This document shows positions 34,388 through 46,300 of a stretch of 64,000 nt of DNA, in pieces. The position numbers and the translations under genes were made by a program. Source of the DNA: Dromaius novaehollandiae. Lineage: Eukaryota; Chordata; Aves; Casuariiformes; Dromaiidae. Location: NCBI RefSeq assembly GCF_036370855.1, contig NC_088112.1, positions 13,942,469-14,006,468 on the forward strand, read 5' to 3'. A model generated the notes under the pieces. The model saw only the letters and a program-made list of their open reading frames with translations. It was not told the DNA's origin and did no database searches. The first letter of the stretch is position 1; every line of letters begins with the position of its first letter.

Positions 34388-37300
34388 CTAGAGAGAGGGA
34401 AAGAGGGAGGAAGATGAAGAGCTTACCCCTATAGTCCTGAAGTCCTACAGTTCCCTGCTATGTCCCAGTGCTCTGCGAAGCACCGGCGCCGTGGCACCCC
34501 GGCCCTGGGCTGCCACCAGAGGTAACAGCACGTGGCAGATCCCTTTGTCCCAGCCCTGCAGCCTGCCTGGGCGAGGTTTGACAAACAAACTGTTGTGAAA
34601 TGCTGTCTCCAAGGGACATACTGGCCAAAAGGGAATAAATCACAGTGCTTCTCTCTTTACCTTTGGTCACAGCTGATCCCTGATATTTGCTGGCAGTCTG
34701 AACTCCATTACTGCTGGAAAGAAAGAGCAAAAAATAAGTCCATCCCCAAACGTGACCACTGCTGTGTTACGCTGGCAGAGCATCTGTGTTTATGTGACAA
34801 TCCATCTGTCCCACCAGTGCCTGCTCAGCCTCTGCACAAAACAGAGGCTGCAGAGTGTGGCACCAGGGCAGGTGGACTGGGAAGCTGCCAGCCCAGGAAA
34901 ACAGCACTAATTTCAGCCTGTACCTAGGTGCTTTTCACGCCTAATACCTATCTGGGAAAGGTGCTGCTATTTTTATTTTCCTTCTTCTGCCTTCTTAGAC
35001 AGTGACAAACTGACAAAACAATCGGCTTTGTGAGAAAACTGGGACATGCCCATTGAAAACCTGGGAGTTGAGTGTTCTTTAAGAAACAGATTAAAAAGAA
35101 GAAGAAATTGGATATACACTCCCACTTTTTTTTTTTTGCCTGACCTGTTGACTAAAATGGACAGAATGATGAATATCACATGGGGGATTTCTGAAAAAGC
35201 CTTCAAACAAGAAAAGGAACCGTAGGAGATAAAGCATTAAAAGTGAAAGGTACTGGAAAGACCCACAATTAATTCATCCCAATCCCTATGACATTTATAG
35301 CATTGGAGGACCTAGTGGCAAGCAAGGCTGTCAAAAAAAAAAATCAAAACAAAAACAACAAAATATACAGACTCAGAGCTGCATTCACTCGGAGTGCAGC
35401 AGAGCAGGATAGAGCATGCGTCAGGAAGGATCAAAGGAATTTGGTTTTGGCACAGTCCTCACTGGGGAGGCAGTGAGCTCGGAGGATGGCCAGCCTGAGG
35501 CACAGGGCAAGGCTCTCTGTGAGAAGGTTTCCACTACAGCAATGCACACTGTCCAGATACACCCTTTAATGTCAAATCCCTCACAATCCTTCCTTCTCCC
35601 ATTCCTCCCTATGGGAATACCTTCCTCATGAGAACCTGGCCACCAACCAGGAGAGCTGCCAGAAATGCCTGTAAATTCAGTGGGAACTTTGCTGCCAGGA
35701 GTGGATGCAGGCACTGACCTACACAGCAGAAGAGATGAGGCATGCTGGACATATATTTCATCATGCGAACCAGCACCTCCAAGGCTAATTTCAAAATATG
35801 ATCCAAAAAATACGATCTTCCTCAAGCTTGAAGATTCTTTGGGCCTGTGCATTTTTGTTCTGCACATCACTGCTGTCTAAAATCATTTCAGATGCCAAAG
35901 GCACTGCTGGAGCTGGTCTCCTCCACGTTTTAATAGCAAATAACTAGCGTCCAGCTCTTCAGTAGAAGGAAGGAAGGAATGATTCATTACACTGCAAGTT
36001 ACCATCAATTTCAGTGCCTGGAAATAACATTGCTCAGTACATGAGTGGAATTTTTCTCATTTATAGGTTTCCAGTTCAGAAATAACAGAAGCCTTTGATG
36101 GACTCCATATTTCCTTTGCCAAGGAAATGGACTTCCATAAATGTCTGATCTGATTCTTCAGGTGATATAATATACATAGAGGAAGAAAGAATAAGTCATT
36201 GTGTGCTTTTCTTTTTTTCTTTTTTGCGTGTGTGGCAAGAGCTTATTGCTTTTCCTTTGAATTGATTCCCACTCTCCTTGGAATACTTTTAACTTGGCTA
36301 TGAATTGTGAAGCTTGTTTGATGTTCAGTAAACGGCATATTCCTCTAGATGCATAGGTTTGAGAGCTGTAACAGCTTGGTAAAGAAACAAACCAGAAAGC
36401 AATCCCAGCCTGGCCACAGTTTTGAGGGAATCCTCTCTATTTTTCAGCTGCACCTGGTATACCTGCTCTCAGCTGTCTCGGACAACCTAAGCAGTGTCAC
36501 AGGAAGGTTAGCAACAATGCCTCCTCTCCCTGTGCTCCCAGTGTACATGAGCCCATAGCAGCTTCATCTTAACTTACAGAAACGCTAAAGGCTGAGACAA
36601 GAAGACATGAGACCTCCAGCGTGATCACGGGCAAAATCATTTTTCTCTGCACTATGGTTTCTTCACCTTTAAACAGAGAGTTAAGAGTACTTTGATGCTT
36701 TACAGAGGAGGAAGAGGAACTGAAATGTGCAATTTTTAAATGTTTTAGCAACCTGCTGGCATCCTAGCACTAAACAGAGGAGGGAAAAACAGCAATGACA
36801 TGATGTCTATTTTGCAGTAAAGCTCTTTATGCCAAGGAGGCTGGACAATACTTTTGGCCTCCAAAAACACTGCAGGCCAATAACTCGGAACACATTCGGA
36901 AACCAAATTCATATTCAGAAACCAAAGCTCCCATCCAAAACTTCACCAAACTTCTTGTTCTGGCTGTTTCAACATTATGATTCTCTTCAAGAGTGGGAAC
37001 AAATCTCAGCATTTCCCTGGGGATGAATACTCAGTTTCTCAAGAGTTCCAGTTCATGCCAATACTGAGCTCACATCCTCCCTGGGCACTACGTGGCATCT
37101 GTCCACCCCATCAAACACATCCAAGAGATGCAAATTGGGAGAGCCTGACTACACAACAAAGCACAGGACACTGCAGAGCTGCCACCGGTGGAGACACAAA
37201 GGGCAACTGAGAAACACTTAACAAATCCGCTACGCGGGATCATACAAGACGTCAAGGCTCGAGACCTTTCCCAAAAGGATGCATGATGTGCAACTTAGTG

Positions 37301-40300
37301 GATAATTATCATTTCCCAGCCTTCTCCCTGGATATTATTCAGGAAATGAGGTCTTCACAGTTTGTGCTGTTCTGGTCTTCCTGGCCTCACTTACTCTCTA
37401 AAATCCCAGATATGTTACTCTTCTACTGGACAGCCTAGGTAAAATACAGAGGCTATACCTAAATTATATATTAAATCTAAGTCTGAACCTGTATTTAAGC
37501 CCACCTTGCCTCCCATCCAGACCGCAAACACCCCACTTCTGAGCCTCTCACGCTCCTGACACAGATGTGGGGCAGCAGACAGCAACTCAGCATGTGCTTG
37601 GAGTGGGAAAAGGGATACCACGGCCTGGAAGCACTTTGGGCAGCCGCTTGCTCCAGCTCCCAGCAATCCCCCACCATGGAAACAAAAAGGAGGAGCTCAA
37701 GGGCTCCAATATCCCTCCTCCTTGGCGGCACTCCCTGCCTCCCCAGCCCACGGCCAGGCTGGGAGGCAGACGACTGCAGGCTTTACCTCGGCCTCGTGCC
37801 CCATGCCAGGCTCTGGGCAAAGCGGACTTGCCCTGACAGAGGGGACCTCAGCAGCGCAGCTGAGCCCTGCTGGCCGCGGGACTCCCCAGCACGGCATGAA
37901 TGTGGTGTTAATTACCCTGTTGGCTTGGTTAACCTGCTAGTTAACCTGCCTGTGGGATCAAGAGTTGACTCCTAGCTACTGCCGAAGGAGTGCGGCCAGT
38001 AGTAGTTGGCAGACACGTCTTCTCATTGCTTACTCTCCCCCTCTCCATTTCCATGCTGTTTTGCAAAGGGACAACTTTTCCACTTCAAGTCCATGAAGGG
38101 CTGCCGGTCAGCCCCCACAAGCCCATGCAGTGCCAACAGGGCGTTTTCTCAATGGAAAGGGAAAACACAAGCATTCCCAGCCTGGGAATGGCATCCTCCT
38201 TACCACTTTTGGGGCAGGCTTTCGGCATTCACCCTGGTAGTTTACTGTGATGTAGTCTGAAGCTCTCCTGCAAAGGGAGTACAAGACGTTGCCTGTTACT
38301 CACTTGCAATGCCGCAGTTCTCTACGATTGGCAGGACCATCCTCTGTGGACTCCTTAATACTTTGATGCTGCTTCCAATAGGATGGCATTTATTACTCCC
38401 AAAATAATCTCATGAAAGGGCAGAAGGAGGGTAGGGTACTCTAGAAACTTGCGTGTCTTAAATAGCTGTCATCAGATTAATCTCAGGCATTTTGATCTAT
38501 GTTTGCTTAACAGCAAGGCACCAAGGACACACTTGATAGTGAGTCATGATATATCAAAACAAACACTATGCTGCAAAAGACACTCGGGAATGGTGGATGG
38601 CCCTATATTACTGAAATCTCTCCGCCTACTCACATGGCAGCTGAACACAAGTCACATTCATTTTTGTATGTTTTTCCATCAGTGCCACAGACGGGTTGTG
38701 AGGATTTGCTGCAGAAAATCCTTCCACCCTTTACCCCATGCAGAATTCGATCACAGTCCAGCTGAAGAGAAAAAGAAATCACATTTGGTGCCGGTTCTCT
38801 TGTGAGACCCTTTTTTTTTTTTTAAACGCAGCTTAGCAGCACTTAAAATCCAAATGTTGCCGTGAGATCCCTCTGCCCTGCAGCATGTCCATTGTGCCTG
38901 CAGCACAGCCGGGATTGTAAAGGGAGATAAAGACCCTTGCCGGGCCGAGCATCGAGAGCCCTCCTGGCTGAGGTACTGCAGGGCAGCGCCAGGCACAGAC
39001 CTAGACCCAGTGGCCCAATCTGCCTCAACACCTTTGGTCAGAGGAGGTTTATTTCTCCCTCTCTCTGAGTCCATGAGAAGACAAAAGCTTCTGCTATCTG
39101 CCACTAGTCCTTCTTTATCAGGCCCTGATGTCTGTTTTATCTGCAAGATAGCAGGCACCCATTGGCAAAAATTAAAGGAAAACCTCTACAGCCAACTCCA
39201 GCCGCCTGGGGGCGATGCAAGACACAGCACAACTTCTGACGCTCACCGAATTAAGAGATGCAAACAATATATTAAGGGCTATTACTAATTAAATGTGCCC
39301 TCTTATTTCCTCTCAAGAGTAAGAACAGGAGCATTTATGCACATGGCACAACGAGGGGGGAAAAAAAAATCACAGCAGAAAGTGGCCTTCGCCTTGCCTC
39401 TCCAGGGGTCCCAGAGGGCCTCCCACACTTAGGTCTTCACCCCACAGACCTGTCGACGTGAATGTCAAACAGCAGAGGTTGGAGACAGAGCAGCCTGTTC
39501 CCTCCCATACCCCCCCACGCACACACGCACGCCTTTCTCAGCCTTGCTGCCCTCCTCAGCCGCCGGCATTCAAAAAAAGGTCAAGATGAAAGAGTGACTG
39601 ATGGTTTCCTGTTCCCTTCTCTATGGGCCATAAAACATGTTGCGACAACTACAAGTGGTGCAACCGCAGGAGACTGAGGGTGAGGATGTTTCATCTCCTG
39701 TCCCAGCCGCGGATCCCCTGCTTAACACAGAGCAGCGTTTTATTGCTGCTCGTCGGGGTCAGGACAGTGCTGCCACGCAGACAATGACAGGCTCATGCCC
39801 AGCGGTGGGGGGGCGAGCACAGTGACACCGGGCTGCTGCAATAGCCCCTGCTGCTTCAATGTCACCTGCTAATTTCATTAATGTGCCGTTTCCTCCCTCA
39901 TTTGCGTAATTGACGATGACATTAAGCAAACAGTGCTGACCTTCGTAATTCCCTGCCAGACTCCTTCCCATGCACCAGATGACACTGCCTGTGTCTGTGT
40001 TGGAGCCCAGCGGAGACAACAGAGACCTCCCCGGCAGCAGGACACTCCTCCAGTGCCCGCCGTGGGGCTTCCCGCGCTGAAACCCACCGGCAGCCCAAGA
40101 GCGGAGAGGATCGGGCTCGCGTGCTGAATCACCCCACGTTAGCCAGGCTAATCGGCATCCACTCCCCTGATACTGCCAGGAAATACCACTAAGCACTCAA
40201 GCAGCCTGTCGTTATTACAGCCTAATGCTTCCTCTGGAATGCATTAAAATTGCCATACTTCAACTACCTCCTGGGGTTTTTTTACTCCAATATCCCATTT

Positions 40301-43300
40301 CAAGAGTGGTCAATGACAGAAGCTTCTCAGAGGGTTAATGTGATTTGCAGTAAAGCTCCCCCCAAGCCCTGTGGAAAGGTTTCCTTTCCCTTCTAAAATG
40401 TTTTTTAAATTACTGAATGAAAAAGCTGGAGGAACTATAAATGGCTTTTTTTTTTTTTTTTTTACTCATCCTAGCTTTTGGCAACACTCTGTGGCAGCAA
40501 GTTCCACTGCTTAGTCGCAAATTTTATGGTAAATTATTTTCTCTTATCAGTTTTGCATTTTCTACTGTTTGACCTCATTGAAACTTTTGCGTTTTCTTTT
40601 TGCAGAGATAAGAAGAGCAGACACCCCGATTCCCCCCCGTTGCTCCATATACAGCAATCATCTCTTGCTCAGTGTTTCCCCCTTAGCATCCTGCCCCGGC
40701 CTTTCCTGAGGCCCTTGGTCACCGCACCGCCCTGCTCTGGACCATGGCCCTTGATTCTGCACCTCCTTGACATCAGTGGCAGATATCTGGATATTTGAGG
40801 CAGGCGTTCAGCTCAAGGCCAGCACCCCCATAGCCAATGCACAAGGAGCCAACTCCAGCAGTGAAAGTAGCCAAGGGGGCTCCCAAATCAGCGCATCCAG
40901 CCCCTCTTCGCCTTGGTGCCAGTGTGGGGGACGCTGGGGACAGTGACAGGCTGTGGGCGCCATCTCTCATTTAGACCCTTCCAAGGGCACAGAGCCCAGA
41001 AAACGGTTTTAAGGTCCAAGCTGCCATGGGAATATCTGCTGGGGAGGGAGCCAAGAGGGCAGCTCAGCTCCAGCGCCATTCCACGGGATGATGGCAGCGG
41101 AGTGCCCATGGGAAAGCTCCCCGGTGTGGCTCCCGCGGTGGCTCGCTTGCCACGCGGGCAGGTTTACCGGCTGGTAGGTGTCCGTGTCTCGGCTCTGTCC
41201 TTTGCGCTCGGGTCCAGGGTTGCAGCTCCCACCTCGCTGAGCCAGGTCTTCTTGCAGGCTGGCAGGGAGAGAGAGGGAGAGTGAGTTCATCTCAAGTCTC
41301 TGCGGGCATGGGAGGAGAGCGCAACCCCCCCCATGGCCATGGGCCATCTGCAGACCCCTGCCCCAGGGACCCATGCACCCAACAGCAGGGATGGGACGGG
41401 ATAGGATGGGCAAGAAGCCCAGTGGAGCCCCGTGCTCATCCAGAGTGCATCGCTGCCCTGGGAAGGGTGACATTGCCTTAAGGGGCAATGCCATTTGTTT
41501 GCAGCCTTTTTTAAACAGGGAGCTTGGCTTGCTGGGTGGTAGAGGCCTTCCTTTAACCAGGGTCTTGGAGTCCATAGGGAAATGAGCAGAAGATCACCAT
41601 TACAGAGATTGTCCCATATCCAGGGGACAAGTTTCTATAGCGATCAGGGACATGGCAAAGGCTCTGCACCCCTGCCCATGCTCAGGCTCACCCCACCTGC
41701 CTAGCATCGCTGTGGGGGCAAAGGAGCTGTGCCAGCTGCCCTCAAGCAAGTGGTGGTGGAGCTTCTCAGCAAAGGCTGTCTCAGCCCTCCTACAAGCTCC
41801 AAAAAGGCAGCAAGAGCAACCCCGCACAGGTCAGAGAGCTCTAAAAAACAGGAGGCCCTGAGCAAGGCCCAGAGGCATGCAGTGCACCAGGCGCTGCATC
41901 TGTGCATGTGGGCATGGGGAGGATGTGCGGGGCTCAGGACATGGCTGTGACGGGCCAGAAGGCAGAGTTCGTAGGGCAAAGACATCATGAGAGGGATCTT
42001 GAATGCAGAAATCACCCACTGTTTTGTGCAGAAAAAAAGCGAGGACGCTTTTGAAAAGGAGGAGGGTCGCACTAGAAACATGCCTGGCTCTTAATGTCTC
42101 TTCTCATGGGGAAGAGCCTTGGCGGAGCCCAGCCAGGGCTGCAGACAGCGCTGGCATGTGGGGACACTCCTCCTACAGCCCGTGCATGTGCATCACTGCA
42201 CCAAGCTCCTCACACAGTCCTGCTCCTCTGCACAGGCTTGAGGGGTGCATGGGACTGGGCAGCCCTGTGTCTGCAGGAGAAACCACTATAGGCGCCAGCA
42301 TCTCTGAAATCACACCTTTGCCAAGAATGACAACCCAGCCCCATCTGCCCTTTCCAGCAAACGGCAGCGACATGATCCCTAAAGCTGGCTCAGATAGAGC
42401 GGAGAAAGGCTATATTAAGCACCCAGCATGCTGCAGTGTTCGATTCTCCATCCCAGATACTGGCACTTCTGTGCTACTGAGCTATTCCTGCTATGATTAA
42501 CTCCTGACTATTTCTAGAGAAAACAGGCCACATGTGGAAGGCTGCAGAAGCCGGAGCAAGGGCCGGTGCAATGGGCCAGGGGCTGGGCTGCCACGCCAGC
42601 TGCTGCCGTACTCACCCTCTGTTTGCCGAGGGGGGACGCCGTTGACTCGCTCCCTGCTGCGACCCAGAGCCACTGCAGCTCTTCTGCAAAAGGGGCAGGA
42701 GCACATTAACTGAGCATAGAAGAAACTCTTGTACTACCAGAGAATAAGCAAAGCTAAAGCAGTTCCTGTCCTTCCCCACTCCTGCTCTCAGATCCAAGGG
42801 AGCAGGGTGCTGTTCCTGGAGGAGCACATTCAATGCTTGTTCCATACAGGTTTTAATACCCACTGAAGATTAATATTTAAGGGCAGGCAGGACTGCAGGG
42901 CATCCAAATCTGCCCTTTATCTTGGGTACATCACTGAGCATCACATCACTGAGAAAGCAAGCAGGGTTATTCTGCCAGGTTTGAAAGTGCCCAATTTGTA
43001 CACTCATATACAAGCATAGCCCACAAATCAATGTGACTTCATAATACGTCCTGCTTCTCCCTTATCATTAGCTACAGCAGTGTCATACCAGGCTGACCAC
43101 AGATGGTCCCTGGCCATCAGTATCACACAGACGCTCTTGCCAGCCCCTTCTGAGCTCAGGTGAGGCACCCACTGCCAAGGCAAGCAAACTTGGACTCACC
43201 TCAGTTTTCCTCTCTGAAGTGAGCTCTTGGTTGCGCTGGGCAGTTCCCCCAAACTGGCCTCTTTGGGCTTCCTTTTTGCTGGAAGGAGACGAGAAAAACA

Positions 43301-46300
43301 GAGTGCTATGGCCACGCAAGTGGTGTCCAGACACGAGGTTGCCATGGAGCCCAGCACCATGCACCACCCTCCCCTTCTGCGATCCATGCTCCTGGTGGCT
43401 CTGCTCCTAATCCCCACCCCTAAACCTTCTCCCTTCTCCTCACCATTCCCACTGTATGCTACATCCTGGATCCAGGTGGCTGCTTTCATATCAGGGCTGC
43501 TTCTGCAGATGCACTATGGGAGTAGAGAGAGCGCATCTGGAAGGCAAAGTACACATGTGGGAAACTCCTCAGGAACTGCCACAGCAGAGACAGTCCCCTC
43601 AGGAAGGGGTTACTAGCTATCAACCCTGCTTCTCCTCTACTCCATGCTGCTTCTCACCTGCCCTGGATCTCTTGCACCAAAGGGGAAGCGGGAAGAGGGG
43701 CAATGACCGGAGCCCTACTGCAGGAGCATCTCTTGGAGGGCCACCGGGATTCAGGACTCTTTCCCAGGCATCACCTAGCTGCAGCTCCACAGGCAGAAAC
43801 CGTGGTTCTGCAGCAGGGGATTTCTCTCTTTGCTGTTGTTGCTCAGAGGAAACTGTACTCACAACTTCTCAGCGCACATGAGACATTTGTTGGGGTGCCG
43901 CTTGCCCGAAGAATCCCGAACAGGGTCATTCTCCCTTGTGCAGGACAGCCTTCCACTGGCCTCAAACTGGGAGCGATACTCCCTGCAGTTGTCCTGCAGA
44001 AGGGAGGGCAGCGTTTAGGGCAACCTGTCTTCCTTGCCTTAGTGATTTGATTCCTAGGAACTTGGGGTTTCCTACCAGGAAAGTATCAAACCATCACAAG
44101 TGTGTCACGCAGGAGAGCCTGGGTGTGAGCGAGAGAAGAGGGTGTGCAGCACCAGCCACTTAGTGTCTAAACAGAGGAGTGAGTCAGAAAAATTGTGGGT
44201 CCCTCTGCCGGCACTGCACGTGTTGGGAGTTTTCTAGTATGGTCCGACTAATTATTATGCTCCGTGCTGGGCTATCCGAAGCATGCTAGCGATGTGGCCG
44301 ATAATGTCATGGGTCCCTCCCACTTCTCCCAACACCCTTAATACACAAGTTACAGCGTTTACCCAGATCATAGCTCAGATAATACTTTAATTTACAAAGC
44401 AAGTAATACCCCCAAAAATCAATCAGTTTGGTATGCATGGATCAAGAAACAACAGATAAAACATAAAAGCACAGTGCAAACATACTTAAAAGTCTACAAG
44501 CAGTTGAAGGTTCTTTGGAGAGCAGATGACTAATTTGTTCCCTGCTCGAAATCACCATACAGAAACCATGTTAATTTTCCCTGTTCTGTAATATGGATGT
44601 AAACATTCAAACTTCTAATTTCAACTATTTAAGATACTGCAATAGGTGATTTCAGTAGCAGATATTGAAGACAAGTAACTGGATCTCAATCACCCTTTAC
44701 TTTTTATAAGTAGGTTTAACATTTGCTATTTTGTGCCTGCTTTCTGCATTAGAGGGTTTTGGCTAGGTTGCACTAAGTCCCCCAGCAGGTCAGTGGCCTA
44801 ATCTTTTGTTCGTCTTAAAAGTCTTCAACATCTTGTCCTCTCTGGCCAGGGGAGGATTTCCTCGCCAGTGTCTTCCTGAATCTCACCCCTGGATACCGCA
44901 GTCTCAGGGTCCTCAGCGTGGCTGCTGAACAAACACTGTCAGCTACCGAGCAAGGTGTTCAGAGCCCAAAAGCCCATGTCTTCCTACTCCCAAACTAATC
45001 ACCGAGAGGAGAGGGTGAGGTCTGAGGGATGCACAGGACAAGACAAAACCCTGGGCAGATCCTCACCCTGCTCTGGCTGGCAGCCCCATCACATTGCTCC
45101 CATCAGAAACACATCAAACTCCACTTTGGAGTGGCGGCCCAAGAAACCCACTGCTGCTTCTCGTGGCTTGTTTGTGCTTACTTGCCCTTACACAGTTTAA
45201 GCAGTCTTCCCTCCCTGGCGAGCTCTGGAAAGCTCTCCTGGCCCCTGCCAGCCTCCTCCCCTCAGACCGGCTTGACTAAGCGCTCCAGGCCTCTGGCTGC
45301 AAGACAGATTTGCCTTTCCTTGATCATCCTAACAGCCTTTCTCAAACCATCTCCCTTTGACTTGGCATTTCTGGAGCTTTGTTAACTCCCTGACTTCTAT
45401 TGCAAAAATCTGAGTATATCCAAGACTTGCATTTTCCTTTTTCATGGGCCTCTCACCACTGACCCACTAATAAATGCAGGGCTTTCTTATCTTTTGTCAC
45501 TTCTAATTGACAAGCAGGGATTCTTGTTAATCACTGACTGTGTGATCTTGCACTCTCTGTTATTACATTTTATCTCGTTTCTATTACTTCAGGCCTCAGT
45601 GCTATCCAATTAGTCCTGTATGATCTGCTGATCCTCCTCTGTCAATACTGCCGCCCAACTTTGCCATCAGCAAACTTCACTCACTCTTCCATTTTTTTTG
45701 TGCCAAGGGCATTAGGATTAGCACCAAAATGAGGCTGGCCTCAAGACTGAGGCTTTAGGGGACTCCACCAGTCCCCTGCACAAGAGAAATCAAAAGGTTG
45801 GAAAGTGACTTTTTTCCATACAGAATTGCTTTTGCCAGTGAAGCATCAGCGTCCTGGGGCACACTGGGCGTAGCCTGGACTGGCAACGCACAGCGGACAC
45901 GGCTGCACGGTGCAAGCAAGGCACAAGCAAGGTGCCATGGGCCCCTGGGGACAGTGCACAGCACTCTCCTCCCAGGATCTAAAGGTCTTTTGAGCTTCCC
46001 AGAGCTCAAATGTGGAGCTTTTCTCCCAAATTTCTCTTTTTAACCTAAACAGCATCCCCAGCAAGGCTGGCTTCTCTATCCTTGTGCCAGATTTCAGGAT
46101 AGTGCAGCACATTTAGTTTCTTTCTCCGACAGGATTTTGTCCCTGTCTGTCGCTGGACTCATGGGTCAGTAGGACAGATGTAGCATTCAGCAAAACCTAT
46201 CCAAATTCCTGCCTCCCAGCTGGTAACGTTGGGAGCTCACAGGACCAGCACAGGGCTCCTTGCTCGCTAACCCTGGAAGGAGCTATGGACTGGCACTGCC

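Larger units (their letters stand above)
38762..41167. other. LEKTI-like intron, G+C-rich
   Basis: Compositionally G+C-rich from about 39400, with no exon found. Holds a T18 tract at 40446-40463 and a possible old CR1 fragment beside it. Confidence 0.4.

Noticed and set aside
38303-38320. 18-nt candidate 'b' exon before a GTGAGT donor
   Set aside because: No pyrimidine tract before the AG, no Kazal pattern, and too short.
43227-43616. 129-codon plus-strand frame
   Set aside because: Overlaps linker exon 3 in antisense; G+C-rich intron sequence readily gives such frames.
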